Part shown: piece by piece, positions 9,922-17,816 of the stretch | Layout of the letters: each line of letters begins with the position of its first letter | Position numbering within the stretch: the first letter of the stretch is position 1 | NCBI GenBank assembly: GCA_003988855.1 | Contig: QYAI01000275.1 | Span: 1-18,908, forward strand | Length of the DNA: 18,908 nucleotides | DNA from: Arachnopeziza araneosa | Taxonomy: Eukaryota > Ascomycota > Leotiomycetes > Helotiales > Arachnopezizaceae | Direction of reading: 5' to 3' | The notes under the pieces: model-generated | What the model saw: only the letters and a program-made list of their open reading frames with translations | What the model was told of the DNA's origin: nothing | The model's database searches: none | Program-made: the position numbers and the translations under genes

Positions 9922-10896
9922 TCAAGTTTTTTCCTGTGCCAAATATTTTTCGTGCAACGACTGCTGCGCTTTCCACAATTTCCTCCGCTTATTGACAGCA
10001 CTTTTCGACATTGGCGTCCCGTCAGCCAAATGCGTTGGGATTCCATCATCATCCCATGCTGAAAAACTGGAATCATGTCGAAAAATTTCTTGAGGAGGCG
10101 TTGCTCCAGCGGAGAGTTTCGCCATACGGGCCGCTTCTGCAGCTTGATTTACTTCTGCCTTTTCAAGTTTTAGTATTTGTCGATGTTGCAAAGCTTGTTT
10201 ATCGACTGATCTATCGCTTGTGATTTTGAAGACATGTCCTTGCTGGCATAACCATCGAGCAATGCTGGCAATGTTGCGAGCATCGTCAATCCCACTATGA
10301 TGTGTCCCGACCAGCTCTTGCCCAATCACGTTTAGCATGCGCACCATAGAATCGGCTTTCTTCCCTGTAAACGATTTAAATGCGTGTTTAATATTGCACC
10401 AGCTTCTGAATAATGCCAGGGCATCAATACAGTGGAAGGATTGTTCTGCGGGAAGCATGGCCCTGAAGTCCCAATCCCCACACGTGATTGCGAGCGCATT
10501 CGATTCGGTCACACCATAACGGTCCAGAAACTTCAGCAAGTTTTGCCATGCTTCTGAGAACGTGGGGCTTTCATCCAAAACTCGCTGCGGAATGCCTTTG
10601 TGGTTCTTCCAGTTTGTATTGCGCTGCGGTCGAACAAACGTGTGAAACTCAGCAACAAGGTCTAACGACGGTGTGGCTGTAGATAGCAGGACGAGTGGGA
10701 ATTCGGTCATTTCGTGGGTACCATCGGACTCGTTGATAGAGGCCTCGAAATCAACAATACAAAGGAATGCATAGGTCTGCTCTTGTACACCAAGTGTGAG
10801 CCTTGACAAGTCACGCTTGTCGCTGGTGATGTGCTCGTCCGTGGGTGGGGTGAGCGGAGCAGGCACACCGTGCTCAATAGTGTGAGAATTCTTCAT
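9922..10896 (-). CDS. DEDDh 3'-5' exonuclease, ERI1-like, 324 aa
   Basis: An intronless, uninterrupted frame starting at ATG 10896. The DEDDh exonuclease signature is complete: D49 and E51 in IVDFEAS (Exo I), D141 in CGDWDFR (Exo II), and H200 with D205 in HHSGIDDARN (Exo III, H-x4-D). The HSGIDDARN form is typical of the ERI1/THEX1-type RNases that trim small RNAs and histone or rRNA 3' ends; fungal members include small-RNA-degrading factors. The domain runs about residues 42-225. A charged, Ala-rich, probably helical stretch (about 240-268) and a basic tail follow (SKSAVNKRRKLWK). There is no N-terminal SAP domain of the animal ERI1 type; the first 40 residues are low complexity. It converges with the laccase. 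Other DEDDh exonucleases are possible, but the Exo III block favours ERI1. Substrate is inferred from family only. Confidence 0.85.
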   Translation of the reverse strand: MKNSHTIEHGVPAPLTPPTDEHITSDKRDLSRLTLGVQEQTYAFLCIVDFEASINESDGTHEMTEFPLVLLSTATPSLDLVAEFHTFVRPQRNTNWKNHKGIPQRVLDESPTFSEAWQNLLKFLDRYGVTESNALAITCGDWDFRAMLPAEQSFHCIDALALFRSWCNIKHAFKSFTGKKADSMVRMLNVIGQELVGTHHSGIDDARNIASIARWLCQQGHVFKITSDRSVDKQALQHRQILKLEKAEVNQAAEAARMAKLSAGATPPQEIFRHDSSFSAWDDDGIPTHLADGTPMSKSAVNKRRKLWKAQQSLHEKYLAQEKT

Positions 10897-11200
10897 CTTG
10901 AGTTCGACCTCTCGCGCTATCTTTTTCCTTTTTACGGTTGCGCAAAGTGAGGTGTGATGTGTGCTAATAAATAGAAGTCTCTGTCACCGACGAATATCCG
11001 ACATTTCCTCACCTTCGCTTCCAACTCGCTTAGTTATCACCGCCGCCCTGCTCAGTGTGGACGAATCGGGAAGGAGCGGCGGGGAAACGTGTATAAATAA
11101 GGCTTTCAAGTCGGATTCTCTTCTGAGGAATTTAGTGTCTATTCTAGTGACTTGGCTGCTATTGTAGTCGACCAATGTTACGAATTTAATTCCTAATCAG
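10897..11200. other. Upstream region of the exonuclease; no gene seen
   Basis: Overlapping 60-70 codon frames occur on both strands but carry no family signature. The region presumably contains the exonuclease promoter and the 3' flank of the HET-type remnant. Confidence 0.4.
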
Positions 11201-12090
11201 TTATACTAGCGTTAAGGTTTGAAACTCACTGTTCTCCAGCCAAAGCGCTGTTTCCAGAAAGGCATCGCAGCTTTCATTCTTCGATACCTCATCAAAGTTA
11301 GGTGGAAAGCCCCCCAAAACAGGCCAGATCAGGCCAATACGCTCATAAGATTCAATTTCACAAGAAGCACGTCTTAATACCAAAGCCCACACCCTTCTTC
11401 CTTCCTTGCCTATAGACAACGTCCGGTTTCCTTCATTATATGCCACGAATAGTACAAAGTCTTCCTGATTTAATGCTACCTGTACATTATCAAGGGACAT
11501 TGATGAAGTTGAAGCTTCAATATCTTCCGTATTGACGGTCCCCGGGGTTGTAGTGATGTATTGCCCAGCTTCTCCTTTGTAGTATCTTGCCGGGGTGGGT
11601 TTGCTGGGTGCTACGGAAGCAGCCGTTTGGTCGAGGGAAAATGTATGAAAGGATTTCTTTTCATTGTCCCCTGACTTGTCTTTTGAAAGAACTATTTCAC
11701 ACGCTGTTGAGTAGCTCTCATGCCGCATTGTGATTCTCGAAACAGTGGCACGAGCTACTGGTGCTCGCATCTTGACGAAGCCGTCAATTACGCAACCTCT
11801 AGGATCCGCCCCTGCTGGTGTGCAAGACCCTTCCAATCTTCACTCGAGCTGCGGTAGTCCCAAGGCTCATGGCTCAGTTTCAGACGTGCGCAGAAGCGCT
11901 GAGCTTTTCCTTCAGAGTCATGAACTTCGATATTGATGGGCTTGAAATTTTCGGCACACTTCGGATTGTACTTTCCCCAAAATCTATCCGCGAATTGGGA
12001 ACCAGCTTGATGAAGGATAGAACAGAGTATGCATCCTTTCTGAGCTGGTGGGCAAAATTTTCGTCTGTGATTATATTGGTAGTTGAACAC
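11201..12090 (-). pseudogene. HET-type (heterokaryon incompatibility) protein remnant, core domain missing
   Basis: Two overlapping - strand frames look like the two ends of one HET-family protein. The upstream frame (12090 down to 11788) has the cysteine-bearing N-terminal region with KGCILCSILHQAG and FCARLKLSHEPWDY, but no ATG. The downstream frame (11836 down to 11201) carries a region reading GFVKMRAPVARATVSRITMR and a C-terminal block RRVWALVLRR with SYERIGLIWPVLGGFPPN, which fits the C-terminal part of many HET proteins. The central HET domain (about 150 residues, with its conserved YxxLSY- and WID-type motifs) is absent between them, and the junction needs a frame change near 11830. 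HET proteins trigger cell death on fusion of unlike hyphae. This copy looks inactivated by an internal deletion and frameshift and by loss of the start; mobile-element debris begins just upstream. Assignment is by pattern only. Confidence 0.5.
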
Positions 12091-12186
12091 AACTTTTTTT
12101 TTCTTCGTCCCAAGGTCGGTTAGTAAGCTCGCCGCTTCTACTCAGGCCCTAATCACCCTCGGCTCAACCTCTCCTCACCTAGCTCA

Positions 12187-12224
12187 CCTGAGCAGCCTGA
12201 GCAACCTGAGCAGCTCCTGAGCAG
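12187..12224. repeat. 9-bp tandem repeat (cctgagcag) x4
   Basis: cctgagcag (12187-12195), cctgagcaa (12196-12204), cctgagcag (12205-12213), then after 2 bp another cctgagcag (12216-12224). It stands at the left edge of the stretch leading to the recombinase-like remnant. The rest of 12091-12619 shows no gene; a 27-codon frame from 12312 has no resemblance I know. Confidence 0.7.
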
Positions 12225-12619
12225 TACCCACTTCTCACTCACGCATTTGATCTCTAATCAGGCTGAATATAGACTAAGGCCTTTTCTTTTCATTTTTGTC
12301 AAGTTTTGGCGATGATCCCTAAGAAGCTTAAACAAGCTCTCAAGGTTCCCGAACTAGACTCTTATGAAAATAGATCCACGTTATGTCATAGGTAATCGCC
12401 TACGGCGGTAGAGCATGAAGGTTTCATTTAAGAAAAGAGATTTGCTGCTGTTTTCTATAAACTCTCTTCCTGTCTCTGTTTACAACTTGAATTTCTCTTG
12501 CCTAACTCGACTACCAGGCTATTTTCAATCTTCTTTTTCAGACAATACTGCATATTTCACGTTACTTTAATTTAATTTTTCTTCTTTACTCTGCTTTTAT
12601 TATTGCATGACTCTTCACG

Positions 12620-12930
12620 ATGCCAAAGCACAAATCACCAGAAGATTTCTTCAAGAAAGCTCGTGAGAATAGCTCCGAGAAGAATAAAGATACTCTTGTT
12701 ACTAGAAAAGAAGTCAAGAAAACGCTCTAACTACATACTTTGAAGAGATATGCTCGTATGCTAGCAATGTGGAAACAGTAAGGTCTCTACACTCTAAAGC
12801 GAGAAATTTCTAATACTTAGTTTACAAGTATGAACTCGAACATCCTAGTGTTACTTCGTATAATATAAAAACACTGCAAGATTTTGCTACGAACATAGCA
12901 TATAGAATTAATAAAGCTTTTAGCGATCTT
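12620..12930 (+). pseudogene. N-terminal fragment of FluG/DUF3435-type tyrosine recombinase-like protein
   Basis: From ATG 12620 the frame gives MPKHKSPEDFFKKARENSSE and VTRKEVKKTL, a stop (12728-12730), then in the same frame LHTLKRYARMLAMWKQ and another stop. After about 50 bp it resumes in a shifted frame with YKYELEHPSVTSYNIKTLQD and FATNIAYRINKAFSDL, ending exactly at the LTR-like repeat (12931). The order SPEDFF, RYARMLAMW, YE-EHP, then LKDFA-like is what I recall of the N-terminus of fungal 'FluG domain'/DUF3435 proteins, the tyrosine-recombinase family that also includes Starship captains. The catalytic C-terminal part (R...HxxR...Y) is not present here. Stops, frame changes and truncation show it is dead. 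Family assignment is from memory of the pattern and is moderately sure. Confidence 0.5.
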
Positions 12931-13179
12931 TGTAACGGCACAAGCACGAACACTGCTGCGAGGGGTATATGGGAGTACCCCGAATGTGGTCTGAATATGT
13001 TCCTACTTATAGGCTAGCTACGAAGGAAAAGAAAAAGTTAAGAAGAGAAGGAACTCTCTCTGGAAGGGAGCTATGTACAATAAAATGTTCTGAGCCGGTT
13101 CCATTCCAAGTCCACCCTGAACCTATTCAGGGGTCATCACGTGAGCAGCACGTGGTCAGAACTGATGCGGGCTCTTACG
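12931..13179 (-). mobile_element. LTR-like repeat, family 2, copy A
   Basis: Starts tgtaacggcacaagcacg and ends ...gggctcttacg on the + strand, about 249 bp. It is a close copy of 18400-18648 in the same orientation, and its ends resemble the LTR-like repeat at 1176-1458. Nearly all substitutions relative to copy B are C here versus T there, or G here versus A there, so this copy is the less mutated one. The final CA/TG dinucleotide reads CG here. On the - strand a TATA-like box (cctataagta) lies mid-repeat. It abuts the recombinase-like remnant and has no internal retrotransposon genes. No clear target-site duplication was found (atctt versus tgtag). Confidence 0.7.
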
Positions 13180-14046
13180 TGTAGATTATTATTTTCTTCT
13201 TCGTCGTCAGCGTAGCAGTCATGATTAGCCTTAGTCGTTGTCTTAGTACTCGTCTTAATATCAGCTAATTAAGAGCATTTTTTTAGACAGTATTTAGCAG
13301 TTAGTTTAGCAAGTTTCGTGCGACAATTACAGCAACAGACTAGATCTATATTAAGCAGAGAATAGCGATTGAGAAAGCAAGCAGCTACAGCAGCAGCAGT
13401 ATATAAGGCGACAGGCGACAGCTGTTGACCGCTACTTTAGCCTTATTGACCTGATTCTACTATACCAAAACACTAGACTGAAGGTTTAATTAGAGGATTT
13501 AGCAGTAGAATATATCTTTATTTTTAATTCTGCATAAAGTGATCTATAGTAGCAGCATTGGTGGTGTAGCAATCCTGGTGAGGAGCCTATATAATCCATT
13601 TCAGGCAAAATGCGTTTTCCGCGTTTCCGCATTTTTAGGTTTTGCGACAATCGGTCAGAAGAACGCTCCATAATTATGCCGAGATCCCCTCCGGATCATA
13701 GTCGGCCCGCCCATGTTCCTGTGCCGGGCTGATCTTGCCCTGTTCCAGGATTACGCTTTTGAGGGCTTCATGTCAATCTACATAAGATTACTTCGTAGAG
13801 CTTTGGATAGAAGTGCGTTTGTTTAACCGAAGCAATAAGAATCTCTATGGCGTATGATACGGCACACAGCGCATCCCAATTGGGTATAGCGCTGCTGCGC
13901 AGAGGTTTCATCTCTCGCTGTCAACCCCCTCCTTTCGCTGGTTTCATCATTATCTTCAATGTACGGCTGCTGACATCAATAAGGCCCACATCAATCATCG
14001 TTGCCATCACTCGTGCGAGATACTCACACACCCATGCCGAACTGAA
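13180..14046. other. Repeat-like debris and upstream region of the fusion gene
   Basis: Contains a run of cagcagcagcag with a tandem gcgacag pair (about 13388-13420). On the - strand a Cys-rich fragment (CCCNCRTKLAKLTAKYCLKKC, in two parts, near 13270-13345) is broken by stops; I do not recognise it. A 61-codon - frame (13486-13671) also has no family. From about 13850 the sequence is the presumed promoter of the fusion gene, with a pyrimidine-rich tract (ccccctcctttcgctgg at 13925). Confidence 0.35.
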
Positions 14047-17000
14047 ATGGCCACCCTCGACTCCCTAAAGCTAGCTCTTCGCCAGAGAGCCAAGGCAACG
14101 CCGTCGTCCCCGAAGCAGCCGTTGTCCGACACACAGTACAGCGCCGGCTTCGATCTCTTGGTGCGGACAGGATGGATAACGTACCAAGACTTCATTATCC
14201 CTCAACTATCTCAGCTACTCGCCCCTCTCTTCAACTCGCGTATCCATATCTCGGCACTAGAAATCGGACCTGGCCCGAAGAGCCTGCTTGGATATCTTCC
14301 CGGCCGTCTGAGACGGAAGGTCAGGAAATACACTGCATTCGAGCCTAACGGCTTGTTTGCTACAAGGTTAGAAGAATGGCTTTGCTCTACCTCCGAGACG
14401 GGATCCCCGCTCCCCTGTTTAGAAAACCCGCCCAATATCCATCGAATTCCACTCGTTCTGGAGGACAACATAGGGAGCGGTACTAGTACTGGTACGAGGG
14501 ATAACGACGAAAAATACGACATCATCCTATTCTGCCACAGCATGTACGGCATGAAGCCCAAACACAGGTTCATCGAACGGGCGCTGGAAATGCTTGTTGA
14601 GGAGCCACCAGGCGGAATGGTGGCGGTTTTCCATCGCGACGCCCTACACCTTGATGGCTTGGTGTGCCATCGAACGGCTTCTTTCCCTACTGGAGTCGTT
14701 AGCGTGGCAGATGACGATGAAGTACTGGACTGTTTTGCTCCTTTCATTGCGGGGTTTAGTATACAGGATGTGGACGTGGACAAGGCTCTCCGAGTCGAGT
14801 GGCGTAAGGTGTGCCGCACCTTGGGCTGTCGTGAGGAAGCCCACCCAGACCATCTCTTGTTCAGCTCGCCCAACATCATGGCGGCTTTTACCCAACATGC
14901 GACCACGTTGCCGGAGCTGACGGTGCAGGTGCCGTTAGTGAAGGGAAACAAGGCAGTTAAAAACCGCGAGGCTCGCCTCCACCGTCCCGCCTCGATCATT
15001 AGGCCAACAGAGGTCCGACACGTCCAGCAGTGCGTTCGATGGGCTCTGAAGCACCGGGTCGGCTTGACTGTTGTCGGCGGGAGTTACAGCGGCCATTGTC
15101 TCTGGCCTAACGTTGTCTCGGTCGACATGGGCGCCTTTAACCAAGTACACATTCTCACGGCTGGGGAGGATGAAAGAAAATCCGGTTCCGATCCCGGTTC
15201 CTTGGTCGTCGCCGAGAGTGGCTGCAAGACAGGGGATATCGTCACCAGGGCCATGGCGGCAGGCCTGACAGTGCCTTTGGGGGCCTGCCCAAGCGTCGGC
15301 GCGGGGCTGTGGCTACAAGGTGGCATCGGGCACCTAGCTCGGCTACACGGGCTCGCGTGCGACGCTGTCGTCGGTGCCGTGGTGGTCAGCGTCGACTCTG
15401 GCCAGGTCCTCTGCGTCGGCCGTGTACCAAGTCAACACTGGCCGGTCGGTGCTGTGCGCCCGGAAAACGAAAACGATCTGTTATGGGCAGTGAAAGGCGC
15501 CGGGACCAACTTTGGCATCGTGATTAGTATTACTTTCAAAGCTTACACGGCTCCAACCTATTCCATTCGAAACTGGGCTGTCCCGCTAAGCGACAACCTC
15601 GAGGCGCGGCTCAGGCTCAGCGATTTTGATAAATTCGTCGCCAGTAAGCTTCCCCGGAACTTTTCTGCAGACGCGTATCTGTACTGGGATAACGACCAGC
15701 TGCATCTTGGCGTGACTATGTTCGAATCTTCCACTCCCACGCCCACGCCCACGCCCACGCCCACGCCCACGCCTATAGGTACGGTTTTGGGGCCGGAAGA
15801 CAATTTCAAGGTCGTGGACAGCGTCGGTTTGTTCGATACCGAGATGTACATGTCCGGGATGCACGGCGGGCACGGCGGCGGCAAGACCTCCTCGTTCAAG
15901 CGTTGTTTATTCTTAAAACGCATCGGGTCAGTAAACGTTGCCGACATCTTGGTGGCGGCCGTTGGGACTCGTCCCTCGCCCCTCTGCTATCTCCATCTGC
16001 TACACGGTGGAGGAGCGGTTGGCGACGTGGGTGCCGATGCCACTGCTTTCGGCTGTCGAGACTGGGACTTTGCCTGCGTAGTTACCGGTGTCTGGCCCCG
16101 CGACCAAGATGGAACCGAAGCCGCTCGAGCTGCCGTGCGGTGGGTTTACAATGTCGCTGCGGACTTGTTGCCCTTGAGTAGCGGAGCTTACGGAGCCGAC
16201 CTGGGGCCGGACCCCAGAGACGCGACGCTGGCGGCCAAGGCTTTTGGACCAAACCGGCCGCGCCTGGCCCGTCTCAAACGCAGCCTGGACCCGCGCAATG
16301 TGCTGGCTTACGCCTGCCCGCTCCCGCAAGCGCCAATGGAACAGAAGCTCATCATTCTTGTTACGGGCGAAAGCTGCGCCGGCAAGGACTATTGCGCCGA
16401 CGTCTGGGTCTCCGTGTTCACCACATGTACCCACAAGAGCCTCACGGCACGGGCCGTCAGCATTAGCGATGCGACCAAGCGAGAATACGCAGCGGCTACG
16501 GGTGCTAACCTAAACCGCCTGCTTTGGGACCGTGCCTACAAGGAGCAACACCGGCCAGCATTGACGACATTTTTCCAAGACCAAGTGCGGCAACGACCTC
16601 GGCTGCCAGAAGAGCATTTTCTGGATGTGGTGTACGGCGCCGCAGACGTGGACGTACTACTAATCACCGGGATGAGAGACGAGGCGCCAGTCGCGGCCTT
16701 GTCGCGTTTAGTGCCAGAGAGCAGACTGCTCGAGATTCGCGTCAAAGCTAACGAAGAGACGCGGCAGGTTCGCCGAGGGTGCCACGGCGGTAATGATAAT
16801 AGTGACAATAATAAGGACAGCAATAATAGCGGTCCGAATTTGACGGTCCTGGACTACTGCCCTAGTCTCACCTTCAACAATGACACGACCGGAAATGAGG
16901 CGGCAAAAAGGTTTGCCAAACATTACCTGCTTCCCTACGTCCACGAGGACCTGCAGCGACTGGCTCATATGGTGCGCCAGGTACCCGACTTCCCACGCCC

Positions 17001-17529
17001 GGGCATCGAGTTCCGCCACGTGCTCGGCATCTCCCAGCAGCCGGGTGGGCTGGCCCTGTGCACATCTCTGCTACAAACCCACTTTACCGGTGACTGGGCA
17101 AAAGTCGCTGGGGTAGTGTGTTGCGAGGCCGGCGGCTTTGTCTATGCGTCCGCGTTGGCCTCGCAGGTCGACGTGCCCTTGGTAATGATCCGCGAAGCTG
17201 GCAAGCTCCCTCCACCTACCGTTTCTGTTATCAAGCCCTCCTCGCATATCTCGTCCCTAGCATCCAATAATTTGAAAGAGAAGCGGATCGAGATGGAGCG
17301 GGATGTGGTCCCCAGGGGCACGTTAGTGGTAGTAGTAGACGATGTGCTTTCCACGGGGGAGACGCTCTGTGCGGTACTACAATTATTAGATGAAGCCGGC
17401 ACCGGCGCCGAGAATGTCAGCATTATGGTCGTGGCCGAGTTCCCAGTTCAACGTGGCCGAGAACTATTGCGCCAACGTGGGTTTGGCAGAATCAATATTC
17501 AAAGCCTTTTAATCTATGGCGGTGCTTAG
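14047..17529 (+). CDS. Four-module fusion: methyltransferase-like / BBE FAD oxidoreductase / phosphomevalonate-kinase-like / APRT-like, 1160 aa
   Basis: One uninterrupted frame. Module 1 (about 1-295) is Rossmann methyltransferase-like: ALEIGPGPKSL (70-80) as the SAM glycine motif, FEPN with acidic E99, and YDIILFCHSMYGM (157-169). Module 2 (about 310-760) is an FAD_binding_4 plus BBE oxidoreductase: HRPASIIRPTEV (312-323), VVGGSYSGHCLWPN (342-355), GACPSVGAG with C414, WAVKGAGTNFGIV (480-492), and the C-terminal LKRSLDPRNVLAY (743-755). The usual flavin-linking His after GG is Ser/Tyr; H350 is three to four residues later. Module 3 (about 764-955) has a P-loop GESCAGKD (774-781), then ATKREYAAATGANLNRLL and YKEQHRPALTTFF, which match the layout of animal-type phosphomevalonate kinase (PF04275). 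Module 4 (about 965-1160) is APRT-like: VPDFPRPGIEF (979-989), EAGGF (1027-1031), and the PRPP loop VVVVDDVLSTGET (1094-1106). No signal peptide, so probably cytosolic. The order suggests one pathway on a phosphorylated or ribosylated substrate; the product is unknown. Confidence 0.85.
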   Translation: MATLDSLKLALRQRAKATPSSPKQPLSDTQYSAGFDLLVRTGWITYQDFIIPQLSQLLAPLFNSRIHISALEIGPGPKSLLGYLPGRLRRKVRKYTAFEPNGLFATRLEEWLCSTSETGSPLPCLENPPNIHRIPLVLEDNIGSGTSTGTRDNDEKYDIILFCHSMYGMKPKHRFIERALEMLVEEPPGGMVAVFHRDALHLDGLVCHRTASFPTGVVSVADDDEVLDCFAPFIAGFSIQDVDVDKALRVEWRKVCRTLGCREEAHPDHLLFSSPNIMAAFTQHATTLPELTVQVPLVKGNKAVKNREARLHRPASIIRPTEVRHVQQCVRWALKHRVGLTVVGGSYSGHCLWPNVVSVDMGAFNQVHILTAGEDERKSGSDPGSLVVAESGCKTGDIVTRAMAAGLTVPLGACPSVGAGLWLQGGIGHLARLHGLACDAVVGAVVVSVDSGQVLCVGRVPSQHWPVGAVRPENENDLLWAVKGAGTNFGIVISITFKAYTAPTYSIRNWAVPLSDNLEARLRLSDFDKFVASKLPRNFSADAYLYWDNDQLHLGVTMFESSTPTPTPTPTPTPTPIGTVLGPEDNFKVVDSVGLFDTEMYMSGMHGGHGGGKTSSFKRCLFLKRIGSVNVADILVAAVGTRPSPLCYLHLLHGGGAVGDVGADATAFGCRDWDFACVVTGVWPRDQDGTEAARAAVRWVYNVAADLLPLSSGAYGADLGPDPRDATLAAKAFGPNRPRLARLKRSLDPRNVLAYACPLPQAPMEQKLIILVTGESCAGKDYCADVWVSVFTTCTHKSLTARAVSISDATKREYAAATGANLNRLLWDRAYKEQHRPALTTFFQDQVRQRPRLPEEHFLDVVYGAADVDVLLITGMRDEAPVAALSRLVPESRLLEIRVKANEETRQVRRGCHGGNDNSDNNKDSNNSGPNLTVLDYCPSLTFNNDTTGNEAAKRFAKHYLLPYVHEDLQRLAHMVRQVPDFPRPGIEFRHVLGISQQPGGLALCTSLLQTHFTGDWAKVAGVVCCEAGGFVYASALASQVDVPLVMIREAGKLPPPTVSVIKPSSHISSLASNNLKEKRIEMERDVVPRGTLVVVVDDVLSTGETLCAVLQLLDEAGTGAENVSIMVVAEFPVQRGRELLRQRGFGRINIQSLLIYGGA
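15736..15771 (+). repeat. (CCCACG)6 microsatellite coding Thr-Pro repeats
   Basis: Six perfect 6-bp units inside the fusion gene encode most of a (TP)7 run at residues 563-576, in the substrate-side half of the FAD module. Because units are 6 bp, length change keeps the frame. It is probably a surface loop or hinge. Confidence 0.9.
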
Positions 17530-17559
17530 GAAAGGCAGGTAAGGAAAGGCAGGTAAGGA
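17529..17559 (+). repeat. 14-bp tandem duplication at the fusion gene stop
   Basis: ggaaaggcaggtaa occurs at 17529-17542 and 17543-17556, followed by a partial third gga. It begins on the last base of the TAG stop codon. Function unknown; it may be replication slippage. Nothing else is seen up to 17816. Confidence 0.8.
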
Positions 17560-17816
17560 TCTCAGAATCTTGGATTTGTGATATAGATACCTTGTGATAT
17601 GTGTGATTCGGGCAATTTGGAACCAAGATCAGTTCCCGCGGTAGGTTTCCCTTTCTCTCGTTCCTCGTTCCAGGGTATTTGCGCATGGCCCCTAACGTCT
17701 TCGCATGGGATTGACTAACTTACTAAAAAACTGTAGATAATAAGAAAATTTCAAATATTCAAAGACAAAAAGCCAATTCCTCCCTCGTCCAACTCTCCTC
17801 AATCTCTCAAAATTGA

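Noticed and set aside
10961..11175. Overlapping 60-70 codon frames upstream of the exonuclease
   Set aside because: They lie on opposite strands of the same stretch with no conserved features; more likely promoter sequence.
12187..12224. CRISPR-like array
   Set aside because: Nine-bp units without spacers in a fungal sequence; a simple tandem repeat.
14211..14999. 262-codon open frame antisense to the fusion gene
   Set aside because: It mirrors GC-rich codon bias of the sense frame; no domain, and the sense protein has clear motifs over the same span.
12620..17529. Calling the region a Starship element
   Set aside because: Only a dead N-terminal recombinase-like fragment is present; no captain catalytic domain, boundaries or target-site duplication are visible.
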